From JAFLCA01 sp041907145 (GTDB lineage Bacteria; Bdellovibrionota_C; UBA2361; JAFLCA01): a stretch of 14,515 nucleotides of DNA. This document shows, one piece after another, positions 5,673 through 12,713 of this stretch; position 1 is the stretch's first letter, and each line of letters begins with the position of its first letter. A program made the position numbers and the translations under genes. The stretch is taken from assembly GCA_041907145.1 (NCBI GenBank), contig JAYRHW010000137.1, forward strand, positions 1 to 14,515. Reading direction: 5' to 3'. Below the pieces are notes generated by a model. The model saw only the letters and a program-made list of their open reading frames with translations. It was not told the origin of the DNA and made no database searches.

Positions 5673-8405
5673 ATGAGCACATCGAACATCATCAAGGCAT
5701 TGCGAGAGTTCGGTCGGGCCCCGATTGCAGACGCTCGCAGTTTCGAGCGCTTAATTGTCCTTCCGCAGATATTTGTATTTATCGCCTACATCTCGGTGGG
5801 TGCCGCGCTTCATGAGCCGCCATCCGCCAGCATTCTCAAGCTTGCGACTGTGGGGTACTTAGTGCTCGTGAACATGGTCGTTCAGAGCTCTTTGAACCGC
5901 TTTTCAGCGCGTTTACTGGCCTTTCATATTGCTGCACTCGCATTGCTGCTTTCGCTCTCGTGCTTGGTCATGAGCCAGCCATCGCTGCCGAACGTTTTCG
6001 TGCCCATGAGTATCGTAATGCTCGTGCTGTCACTCGCTCCTCTCTCATGGAGTTCGGCGCTGACTGTTTGCGCAGGAGCCGCCACCGTTCTTGGAGTATT
6101 CTGGCTTGCAGAGCTGCTTATTAACCACCAATGGTGGTACCAGGATACCCGTGGACCGCTGCTGGCATGCTGCTCATTCTTCATGCTACTCCTCAAGACG
6201 CTGGCGCGCCCTCCGAGGCCCGCCGGATTTTCTGGACTTGGACCTTCGTCGCCACCAGGCCGCAGCAGGGGAGCGAGTGGAGGATATCAGTCCAAGTCTG
6301 CAGGAATAACCGCCGATGGGCTGGACGATGGTTCGCAGACTTTCTTGGAGGAGCTGCGAGCTGACTTCTTTCGTCGACTACTGATTGCTTCTCTGGCCTT
6401 CAGTGTCCTGATGCTGGTCGTAAACGTCGATATATTCTCTCAGTCCATGACCAGTCGAGCAGCCGCAGCGGTGCTTCTGTTCGTACAAATCGTTCTTCTC
6501 TATCGTCAGCGCATCGTGACCAGGCTGCGCACCCTGTATCTCAATGCCCTGAGCATTGTGGCGGTAGAGGCGGGATGGGTAGCTTTGTCCGTGGTACATA
6601 GTTCGGTCAGCGAGCCCCGAAATCTGCTTGGCTTGTCATTGCTCATCTTGAGCTTCGGCAGTCTCCCCTGGCCGACTGCGCTGGCCATCGCCATCCCCTG
6701 CATCGTTTTCGTGACTGCATTTCTTTTGGACCTGAATGGTCCACAGGCCGGAGTATTGCTGTTGGTGGTGCTCGGAAGCGGCAGTCTTTCGCTTTCTTCG
6801 GCGCTCCTCGCGCATCACGCGCTGAGCCTGCGTGCAACGTTGTTGCATTTGCGCCGGGTGATTGAAGTCGGCATTTCGTCGGCACCGCTGGTGCGATTGG
6901 TGAGTGAGCGGCTCGTGAGTTTGCTCAACGTTGGTCGCGCCCTTCTCGTTGGGGCGGGAGAACACGCTGAAATACTCGGTGCAGAGAGTGCTCATCAACG
7001 GCTGCCCGATCCAGTTTTTGTCCAGGGACTGGAGGAGAGGATTGCATCGTTGCATGTCGATGATGGAATTGTGTCGAGCGCCGATCTCGGGGAGCAGTTT
7101 CTGCCTGCGCTGACTGATTGGTTTGAATTCATACCCCGCCGACTTCTGTTTTTCCGTGCGCGTGCGGTAGTTGATGGGATCGAGACCATCGTTCTGCTCG
7201 TCGTCCCAGTTAGCGTGCGAATAGAGCTGCTGGGAGTTGAACGGCTCTTCCGCTCGGCGGTAAGCGTCTTTACGGTGGTGCGGGGAGCTCTGTCAGCTAC
7301 TCGCAGCCGGTTTCTTTCCTCGGACGTCCTGCTCGAATCTCAGCGTTCCGTGGCCGAGCGCGAGCAGGAGTTGGGGCAGGTGGTGCATCTCGTAAACAAC
7401 ATCGCGCAGGACTTGACTATCCAATGCGAAGCACTTGGCAGAACTGTGGGAAATGATGGGGCTGTGCAAGAGAAGATTCGCTTGATCGAGACGCTCGCGC
7501 GAAACCTCTCTGCGGGAGTCTCTGACATAAAGCTTCAGCGCGAACTTGTGAGACTGGCGATCGGTGAACGCTCTGATGATCTTGACGTCGAAGTATTTAT
7601 GGAAGAGTTGAGACTGTACGGGCGCTACAGGGATCATCGCCGGGGCGACAAATTCAATGTAATTAACGAGGTGCCGGCGCAGGCCTCCGTTCGAGTCATC
7701 AGCCGAGAGTTTTTGGAGACCGGTGTTCGCTCACTTCTGCGCTGCAGTGTTGCCCGCATGGAGCCGGGCGGTTCGGTCGAAGTACGGGCGGTCGTCAAAG
7801 ATGGCAACATGTGCCTGACAGTTCAGGATTCAGGGCGTCCGGGTGATTACGTAGGGGAACAGTCTTCAAGTGGGCGTGAAATTGGCGAGCGCGAGGCGCA
7901 GTTTTTCTCCTCCTTGCTGCAGCTTGCCACCCGGAGCGGTGGGACGCTCAAGGTGTGTGACCCCGGCACAGGATTCACCAACGCCTTTGAATTGACGCTT
8001 CCCATCCATGCTGCGGCCGGTAAGTTGAAGATTGAACAGGGCCACTGGGCACTCTTGGTCGATGACAACGTGCAAGTTACTACCTTTTACTCTCGTGTTG
8101 CTGAGGCATTAAATCTAAAATACTTCTCGGCGGCATCGGTGCAGGAGGCGGAAGCCCGGATCAGCGAGCATGGCCGTCCACGAATCGTAATTACCGACAT
8201 CCAGCTCGGAAGCGGGAGCGGACTGGATCTCGTACGATCGCTACGAGCTCAATTTGGGGACGGGCTGCCGGTCATCGTTGTCAGTGGTCATACAGCGGAA
8301 GCCTTGGCTGAGCAGGTGAGCGCGGCAGGTGCCACGAAGTATTTGGTCAAGCCGGTGGGCAGAGCCAAGCTCTTTTCGGAAATTCGGGCGTTGTTGTCGT
8401 CATAG
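5673..8405 (+). CDS. Membrane-bound hybrid histidine-kinase-like protein with C-terminal receiver
   Basis: A 910-aa protein. Twelve or so hydrophobic helices fall in two six-helix blocks (about 26-177 and 235-381) separated by an odd Pro/Gly/Ser-rich segment (180-212). Residues 400-545 look like a GAF-type domain. A helical dimerisation segment has His572 in VVHLVNNIAQD, similar to H-boxes of the HxxNN kind. The ATPase-like domain (about 640-778) is eroded: the N-box Asn is replaced (SLLRCSVARM, 687-696), the G1-like VQDSGRPG (717-724) survives in part, and no GxGL G2 box is present. The C-terminal receiver (791-909) is complete: Asp797-Asp798, phospho-Asp842, Ser871 in place of Thr, Lys893. 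It may act as a phosphatase, a scaffold or a phosphate acceptor rather than an ATP-driven kinase. Likely partners are the receiver protein encoded just upstream and the activators encoded divergently. Confidence 0.85.
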   Translation: MSTSNIIKALREFGRAPIADARSFERLIVLPQIFVFIAYISVGAALHEPPSASILKLATVGYLVLVNMVVQSSLNRFSARLLAFHIAALALLLSLSCLVMSQPSLPNVFVPMSIVMLVLSLAPLSWSSALTVCAGAATVLGVFWLAELLINHQWWYQDTRGPLLACCSFFMLLLKTLARPPRPAGFSGLGPSSPPGRSRGASGGYQSKSAGITADGLDDGSQTFLEELRADFFRRLLIASLAFSVLMLVVNVDIFSQSMTSRAAAAVLLFVQIVLLYRQRIVTRLRTLYLNALSIVAVEAGWVALSVVHSSVSEPRNLLGLSLLILSFGSLPWPTALAIAIPCIVFVTAFLLDLNGPQAGVLLLVVLGSGSLSLSSALLAHHALSLRATLLHLRRVIEVGISSAPLVRLVSERLVSLLNVGRALLVGAGEHAEILGAESAHQRLPDPVFVQGLEERIASLHVDDGIVSSADLGEQFLPALTDWFEFIPRRLLFFRARAVVDGIETIVLLVVPVSVRIELLGVERLFRSAVSVFTVVRGALSATRSRFLSSDVLLESQRSVAEREQELGQVVHLVNNIAQDLTIQCEALGRTVGNDGAVQEKIRLIETLARNLSAGVSDIKLQRELVRLAIGERSDDLDVEVFMEELRLYGRYRDHRRGDKFNVINEVPAQASVRVISREFLETGVRSLLRCSVARMEPGGSVEVRAVVKDGNMCLTVQDSGRPGDYVGEQSSSGREIGEREAQFFSSLLQLATRSGGTLKVCDPGTGFTNAFELTLPIHAAAGKLKIEQGHWALLVDDNVQVTTFYSRVAEALNLKYFSAASVQEAEARISEHGRPRIVITDIQLGSGSGLDLVRSLRAQFGDGLPVIVVSGHTAEALAEQVSAAGATKYLVKPVGRAKLFSEIRALLSS
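5736..6818 (+). repeat. Internal duplication of a six-helix membrane module (protein level)
   Basis: Residues 22-178 and 228-382 of the hybrid kinase both begin with a charged amphipathic start (FERLIVLP versus FRRLLIAS) and carry six helices in similar spacing. The clearest correspondence is around the fifth helix: LVLSLAPLSWSSALTV against LILSFGSLPWPTALAI, each followed by a hydrophobic stretch ending in AELL or LLDL. No obvious DNA-level repeat remains, so the duplication would be old. The alignment is by eye, and general hydrophobicity could account for part of it. Confidence 0.45.
6204..6309 (+). other. Segment of the hybrid-kinase gene that looks read out of frame
   Basis: In the kinase frame this stretch encodes a Pro/Gly/Ser-rich, low-complexity segment unlike the rest of the protein. 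The frame one base later reads RALRGPPDFLDLDLRRHQAA and continues to EDISPSLQE before a TAA at 6307-6309, a far more ordinary helical sequence. By hand count, third-position G+C is about 45% in the kinase frame and about 62% in the shifted frame, the latter being more coding-like. An extra base near the GCGCGCCC run (6204-6211) and a missing base near 6300-6309 would restore one continuous protein. This could be a real pair of compensating indels or a sequencing/assembly error. Confidence 0.5.
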
Positions 8406-8423
8406 TGGTACATGGGGGGAGTC

Positions 8424-8885
8424 ATGAGCGACAGTCAGAGGCAAAAGGAGAGAGTTCACGCGGAGCTTTCGGAGATCTTGCTGGAAGATACTATCCGGTC
8501 CATGGAAAGCTGTTTGCGTCAGGCGTTCAAGCAGCGCCGTGACGTCTTTCTCTCGGAGATTCTCAAGCGCTTGCGCCAGAGCGGCGTTGGAGGAGGCGCG
8601 CCAGGGAGAGCCACGGAAGTGGAGGGCGGTTGGGTTGACGTCGAGTCGCTGTCAAAGCTGCGAAATCTTGTTGGCGGGCGATTCGAAAACATCAAGAAGA
8701 AGTGGGTGGGGGCTGGATTTCCGCTGCGAGAACATCGCGGAGATAAGTCCGGAGGGTTTGAACTTAGTCAGTCCGGTTGGGTAGAGCTTTCAAACTGGAT
8801 GTCGAAACATGGTTTTGAGGCTAGACTGTGCCCGGACAAGCCTGAATGCGTGTTCCAAATTCGACAACTTGGGAATTCAAAGTAA
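8424..8885 (+). CDS. Hypothetical 153-aa protein
   Basis: Not recognised. The N-terminal 50 residues are charged and helical (ILLEDTIRSMESCLRQAFKQ), followed by a Gly-rich linker at about 54-60. Residues 68-150 form a compact basic and aromatic domain with five tryptophans or so and alternating helix and strand-like parts (WVDVESLSKLRNLVGGRF, then GFELSQSGWVELSNWM), which might be a winged-helix fold; this is only an impression. ATG 8424 is preferred because a GGGGGGAG run lies just before it; ATG 8412 in the same frame is possible but has no ribosome site. It follows the hybrid kinase by 18 bases, so is co-transcribed, and is probably an accessory of that signalling unit. Confidence 0.7.
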   Translation: MSDSQRQKERVHAELSEILLEDTIRSMESCLRQAFKQRRDVFLSEILKRLRQSGVGGGAPGRATEVEGGWVDVESLSKLRNLVGGRFENIKKKWVGAGFPLREHRGDKSGGFELSQSGWVELSNWMSKHGFEARLCPDKPECVFQIRQLGNSK

Positions 8886-9031
8886 CCTCTTGAAATCGCC
8901 GACTATTTCATTCGACTTTTCGCGAGATGATATAAAGTTGTTCTAGTAATTCCTGGAACTTACCCTTCATTTGGTGAATCCCACTTGTGTAGTATTATAT
9001 TCAGATAACTCATTTTCCTGCCGATGATTTG

Positions 9032-9061
9032 ATTGTCGGAACATAGGGATGAGGTTGTAAG
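9032..9061 (+). promoter_or_regulatory. 13-base shared motif, possible promoter -35 or operator
   Basis: ATTGTCGGAACAT at 9032-9044 occurs exactly again at 12646-12658 before the TadZ-like gene. Here TTGTCG (9033-9038) with a 17-base spacer to TGTAAG (9056-9061) makes a mediocre sigma-70-like pair. TGTCGGAACA is also a small imperfect palindrome (TGT-N4-ACA), so an operator or activator site is an alternative. The repeat is observed; the role is inferred. Confidence 0.35.
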
Positions 9062-9088
9062 AGTCCGGCACGGTTGGCCGAGCAGGCT

Positions 9089-9106
9089 TTTGGCGTGTCG
9101 GGTGCT
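9089..9106 (+). promoter_or_regulatory. Sigma-54 (-24/-12) promoter candidate
   Basis: TTTGGCGTGTCGGGTGCT matches the RpoN consensus TGGCACG-N4-TTGCW, with GG and GC separated by exactly 10 bases (TGGC at 9091-9094, TGCT at 9103-9106) and the G at consensus position 7 kept. Transcription would start near 9117, about 65 bases before the ATG of the PP2C gene. The presence of sigma-54-activator-type genes in the same window strengthens the call. Confidence 0.6.
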
Positions 9107-9183
9107 TATGACGGTTGCGGGGGCACTCAAAGTTTTGTTCGTGGTTTTTTGCCATCCAACTCCTCTCATCCAAGCTTGATGCG

Positions 9184-10218
9184 ATGACGCGATCAGGCTT
9201 CGGCCTTACGTCCGATCTGAATAGAGAGTCAGAGCGCATGCTGCTTGAAGACGCGAATAAGAAGGGCTTTGATACTGCCGATGAAGCGGAGGGATCCTCT
9301 GTCCCTGCTGCTATCACCGATACCGGCTGCGAGCGGGAGCTTAACGAAGATCGTTACGCCGTGGTAGAATCATCCTCCGGGTTAGCTTGGCTGGTATGCG
9401 ATGGTATGGGCGGTGCTACTGGCGGCGAGCTGGCCGCGCAGTTGGCGATTGATGCCATACGCCGCGATTTAGAAAATTTACCTCCTCGCGCTCCGGAGGT
9501 TGCCTTGCGCAGCGCTATTCTCGAGGCAAATCGGGTAATCGTGCTGCGGCGCCAGAATCAGGCATTCTCCCAGATGGGTACTACCATCGTGGGTGCCCTG
9601 TTCGCAGGCCCTGAGGTCGTCGTCGGTCATGTAGGCGACTCGCGAGTGTACCTTATTCGTGACGGCGCTATTCAGCAGCTTACGACTGATCACACTTATG
9701 TGCAGGAGCTCGTCGATAAAGGGCAGATCCGAGCGGATGAGGCACTTTCTCATCCGCAGGCGCATATTTTGACCCGTGCGATTGGCTCCGAGCCAGGACT
9801 TGAGGTCGATTCCCATCGCTTTTGGGTTTGGGAGACGCCGGATGGCGAAGCCCAGGACTATCTCCTGCTCTGCACGGATGGCCTTTATAGTCTCGTAAGT
9901 GAAGGGGAGATGGCCAACCAAGTATCTCAAAATTCACCGCAGCGGGCGTGCGTCAAGCTCGTCGAAATGGCCAAGGCTCGCGGCGGCTTCGATAACATTA
10001 CACTGGCTATTATTCCCCTGAATGGGCAGCTCCGCCAGGAAGCCCCACATGGGTACGAGGAACAGGCTCGCAAGCGCCGTGCTAAGCAGGTGCAACCTGC
10101 CGATGGTGCTGGCGATCCGTCCAAGAATTTAACTCGGATGATACTTTTGGTCGTTTTACTGTCAGGTTTATCAGCCTTGGTCACTATGCTCTTGATGGCA
10201 TTTTCAATGAGTAAGTAA
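9184..10218 (+). CDS. PP2C-family protein Ser/Thr phosphatase with C-terminal membrane anchor
   Basis: A 344-aa protein. Residues 40-280 form a complete bacterial PPM/PP2C domain: CERELNEDRY (49-58), CDGMGGATGGE (72-82), MGTT (131-134), VGDSRVYLI (150-158), LLCTDGLYSLV (228-238) and GGFDNITLAI (267-276). The metal-binding aspartates (Asp56, Asp73, Asp152, Asp232, Asp270) are present, so it should remove phosphate from Ser/Thr residues, probably counteracting the kinase two genes downstream. A basic linker (295-317) and one helix (319-341) end the protein, making it tail-anchored with the catalytic domain in the cytoplasm. ATG 9184 is chosen; ATG 9238, preceded by GAGAG, is possible. TTG 9115 would lie at or before the proposed sigma-54 transcription start. 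It is the first of three related genes. Confidence 0.93.
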   Translation: MTRSGFGLTSDLNRESERMLLEDANKKGFDTADEAEGSSVPAAITDTGCERELNEDRYAVVESSSGLAWLVCDGMGGATGGELAAQLAIDAIRRDLENLPPRAPEVALRSAILEANRVIVLRRQNQAFSQMGTTIVGALFAGPEVVVGHVGDSRVYLIRDGAIQQLTTDHTYVQELVDKGQIRADEALSHPQAHILTRAIGSEPGLEVDSHRFWVWETPDGEAQDYLLLCTDGLYSLVSEGEMANQVSQNSPQRACVKLVEMAKARGGFDNITLAIIPLNGQLRQEAPHGYEEQARKRRAKQVQPADGAGDPSKNLTRMILLVVLLSGLSALVTMLLMAFSMSK

Positions 10219-10250
10219 ACGAGCTGATTTGTAAGAAGGGGGACTGCGCG

Positions 10251-10937
10251 ATGGACAATGAAAAAAATCTCAATTTTGACGCCGGAACGGCTTCGCAAAA
10301 AGAGGGAGACTTTAGCTCTGAGTCTTCATCTCGTGCGCGCAATCGTACCGTCATGCTAACCCCGGAAATTACCGGGCAGGTGCGTGCTCGAATTGCGCAG
10401 GAGATTGAGCAGGGACATCCCGCTACTCCAGCCCGCGCACCGGGCGGCGGATTTGAGTCGGTAGCTGGCGCAGGCAGCACCTACGCTCCCGCTGGCGGGC
10501 GCTCCGCACCCGCTTCTGATCCAGGTGATTTCAAGCCGGTTCAATCGATGGCACCGGCGAAGGCTGGCATTGCTTGGCAAAAGGAGACTCCGGTCGTCGG
10601 CTTTTTGGTTTCGTTTGACGTTAACCCGAACGGCGACGTGTACGAGCTTCGCACGGGCCGCGTCATGATTACCTCGCAGGCCGCACCGGGTTCGAACTGT
10701 TTGGTCATAAAGGACGACAGCGTTTCTCCCATGCACGCCATTATGCGTGTTTCGGGCAGCGGAGAGATTCAGGTTCTCGATCAGTTGTCCGAATTTGGTA
10801 CAAAGATTCAGCGTTTCGGATCGACTGAAGAGGAACAGCTTTCAGGCGATAAGGGATCGGTAGAGCATGGCGATGTTATCAAGTTTGGCAATCGCAAGTT
10901 CCATGTCTGCGTGATCGCTATGGGAGAGGGAGCCTAG
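10251..10937 (+). CDS. FHA-domain protein
   Basis: A 228-aa soluble protein. Residues 1-110 are low-complexity (Ala, Pro, Gly, Ser), with one conserved-looking stretch, NRTVMLTPEITGQVRARI (31-48), whose Thr33 or Thr37 could be phosphorylated, as in other small FHA proteins (inference). Residues 112-222 form a forkhead-associated domain, which binds phosphothreonine peptides: TGRVMI (135-140), DDSVSPMHAIMRV (155-167), LSEFGTKI (179-186) and EHGDVIKFGNRKF (205-217). The binding-site Arg137, Ser159 and His162 are kept, but the usual Asn before Gly-Thr is Phe182, so ligand preference may differ. A good AAGGGGGA ribosome site precedes the ATG. It lies between the phosphatase gene (32-base gap) and the kinase gene (146-base gap), and is the natural reader of their phosphorylation. 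Confidence 0.88.
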   Translation: MDNEKNLNFDAGTASQKEGDFSSESSSRARNRTVMLTPEITGQVRARIAQEIEQGHPATPARAPGGGFESVAGAGSTYAPAGGRSAPASDPGDFKPVQSMAPAKAGIAWQKETPVVGFLVSFDVNPNGDVYELRTGRVMITSQAAPGSNCLVIKDDSVSPMHAIMRVSGSGEIQVLDQLSEFGTKIQRFGSTEEEQLSGDKGSVEHGDVIKFGNRKFHVCVIAMGEGA

Positions 10938-11083
10938 GAGAGTTTCCAGAGGGAAAAGCATCGGGACTGTTGAGGGCGGCTCACTCAGCTGCGATGATAT
11001 GAGATGCTGCAGGCGGCTTTGCTGTCTGTCCTGATTCGGAAGCTCAAGACCGCGCGTAGAGCTTAGGTGGGCAGTTTAAGCAA

Positions 11084-12622
11084 ATGGGTATTAGCAGCAG
11101 AAGTTCTGGAATGGCCGACGAGCATTCGATTAGTCTTCAGCCAGGCACAGTCATCGGCGGCCGCTACGAGGTAGTAAAGTGTCTCGGCGCCGGCAGCATG
11201 GGGCTCGTGTATGCGTGTCGGCACAAGGAACTCACCGGACATCTCGTAGCCATTAAAGTGCTATTTCCTGAGGTTGCGCAGGATCGCATCGCTGCAGCGC
11301 GCTTCCGCAATGAAATTTTCGCGTCCTATGGGGTCTCTCACCCCAACGTCGTACGTGCATACGAATACATTCGTGACGGCGATCTGGTGGCCTACACGAT
11401 GGAATATGTCGGCGGAGGTGATTTGGCGGATCGCTTGGGTCGTTCTGATAGTCTGCTGCCAATCCCCGATATCGTCCGGATATTGAATCAAATGTGCTCC
11501 GGAGTGCAGGCGATTCACGATGCCGGTATCGTGCACCGTGACTTGAAGCCCGAGAATATTCTTTTAACCAAAGAAGGTAATGTAAAAATCGCCGACTTTG
11601 GTATCGCGCGAACGGGGCACGGCCCCAAGCTGACCGAGCATGGGGGAGTCGTTGGTACCATCGACTACGTCAGCCCAGAGTATATGCTGAATTCTCAGGT
11701 TGATTGGCGCTCGGACATCTACGCGATTGGAATTCTCGGTTATGAAATGATCACTGGGGAGTCTCCCTTTCGCGGCGACAGCGTGTACGCCACGATGACC
11801 AAGCGGCTGAAATCCGATCCCAAACCGCCCAGCCAGGTTCGCAAAGACTGTCCCCCCGAGCTCGATAGAATCATTGCCCGAGCCATGCACCGCAACCCGG
11901 AACTGAGGTACCAGTCTGCAGCCGAGATGTTCCATGATCTTGAAGTGCTGATGCCGAATGCCGGCGGTCCGCGTTCAGCCGGGATTTTGCAGAGTCCGCG
12001 CGCGGTGCCTAGCTACGTGGGGCCCAGCGTGATTCCAGCTCCCGGCGATGATAGCGGTCCGGTTCCCCTTGATGATGATTTCGAACCGCCAGCTGCGGCA
12101 GCTTCCAAGCCCGCGCCGCAGCATCAGGAGCCACCGCCGGAACCTATCAAAGTTATCCAGAATCGAGGTTTGCCTATAAAGCCGGCCAATGATTTTGTCG
12201 TCAAATCAGCTGCCACAGTTAGCGCGACAGATCCGATGTATGGCGGAACGCAGGTAATTAACCAAGAGATCGTCGACATCGCCGCCCATTATGGGGAAGA
12301 GGAGACGGTTCACGAGCCGATTCGCATGGAGCCCATGCTGAATTACAAAGACATGGTGTCCGAGGGGTGGAATTCAGTCACCAGCACTCAGGAGGTCAAG
12401 ATTGGCGGCGGCCGCATCGATGATAATCGGCTCAAGCGCCTCTCGCAGATAGTTGACAAGGTCAATCGCTCGATATGGATAGATGTGGTCACGCTCGTCG
12501 TAGCAGTTCTCATCGGGGTGGGGGTGGGATTCGCCTTTTTAAGAGTTTTCTTTCCTGATTTGCTCTCAAACAAGCCCAAGGCGATTAGAACGCTGGATGT
12601 TAAAGCTCTGAGCGAGGAATAA
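11084..12622 (+). CDS. Membrane-anchored Ser/Thr protein kinase (PknB/Hanks type)
   Basis: A 512-aa protein. The kinase domain (28-290) has all key parts: glycine loop LGAGSMG (34-40), VAIK with Lys58, Glu77, catalytic loop HRDLKPEN (151-158), DFG (171-173), activation segment ending GTIDYVSPE (191-199) and DIYAIG (211-216). It should be an active Ser/Thr kinase. A Pro/Ala-rich cytoplasmic linker (about 300-463) precedes one membrane helix (465-490), leaving only about 22 residues on the far side, so unlike PknB with PASTA repeats it has no outside sensor domain. ATG 11084 has AGGTGG 13 bases upstream; ATG 11111 is an alternative with no better ribosome site. With the PP2C and FHA genes upstream it forms a kinase, phosphatase and reader set. 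Confidence 0.94.
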   Translation: MGISSRSSGMADEHSISLQPGTVIGGRYEVVKCLGAGSMGLVYACRHKELTGHLVAIKVLFPEVAQDRIAAARFRNEIFASYGVSHPNVVRAYEYIRDGDLVAYTMEYVGGGDLADRLGRSDSLLPIPDIVRILNQMCSGVQAIHDAGIVHRDLKPENILLTKEGNVKIADFGIARTGHGPKLTEHGGVVGTIDYVSPEYMLNSQVDWRSDIYAIGILGYEMITGESPFRGDSVYATMTKRLKSDPKPPSQVRKDCPPELDRIIARAMHRNPELRYQSAAEMFHDLEVLMPNAGGPRSAGILQSPRAVPSYVGPSVIPAPGDDSGPVPLDDDFEPPAAAASKPAPQHQEPPPEPIKVIQNRGLPIKPANDFVVKSAATVSATDPMYGGTQVINQEIVDIAAHYGEEETVHEPIRMEPMLNYKDMVSEGWNSVTSTQEVKIGGGRIDDNRLKRLSQIVDKVNRSIWIDVVTLVVAVLIGVGVGFAFLRVFFPDLLSNKPKAIRTLDVKALSEE

Positions 12623-12646
12623 CATTCAAACGTGAATCTAGTTACA

Positions 12647-12675
12647 TTGTCGGAACATCACCTTTATATTATAGT
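12647..12675 (+). promoter_or_regulatory. Sigma-70-type promoter candidate before the TadZ-like gene
   Basis: TTGTCG (12647-12652), a 17-base spacer and TATAGT (12670-12675) match the -35 and -10 consensus at four and five of six positions. The -35 lies inside ATTGTCGGAACAT (12646-12658), identical to 9032-9044. Transcription would start near 12682, about 32 bases before the ATG. This suggests that the pilus genes have their own promoter. Confidence 0.5.
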
Positions 12676-12713
12676 GTCTTCGTTCGTAATAAGCGGTATT
12701 CAAACAGTTTTTC

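Larger units (their letters stand above)
8886..9183 (+). other. Regulatory intergenic region before the phosphatase/FHA/kinase genes
   Basis: About 300 bases, clearly richer in A+T than the flanking genes over 8886-9060. It contains a possible sigma-70-type promoter (TTGGTG 8971-8976, 16-base spacer, TATTAT 8993-8998), the ATTGTCGGAACAT motif (9032-9044) and a strong -24/-12 match (9089-9106). No RNA gene, no clear terminator for the upstream operon and no convincing small gene were found. Confidence 0.5.

Noticed and set aside
6091..6309. Independent 72-codon reading frame inside the hybrid-kinase gene
   Set aside because: Only its last third looks coding-like and it has no ribosome site. 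It is better explained as a frame disturbance of the kinase gene than as a separate gene.
6316..6360. A new gene start splitting the hybrid kinase into two proteins after the TAA at 6307
   Set aside because: The ATGs at 6316 and nearby are out of frame with the second half; no in-frame ATG or GTG with a ribosome site was found there.
8955..8961. GGAACTT as an extracytoplasmic-function sigma -35
   Set aside because: No matching -10 (GTC or TCTGA type) is found at the required distance.
9115..9183. TTG at 9115 as start of the PP2C phosphatase, adding 23 residues
   Set aside because: It has no ribosome site, lies at the predicted sigma-54 transcription start, and the added residues are Cys/Trp/Phe-rich and unlike a PP2C N-terminus.
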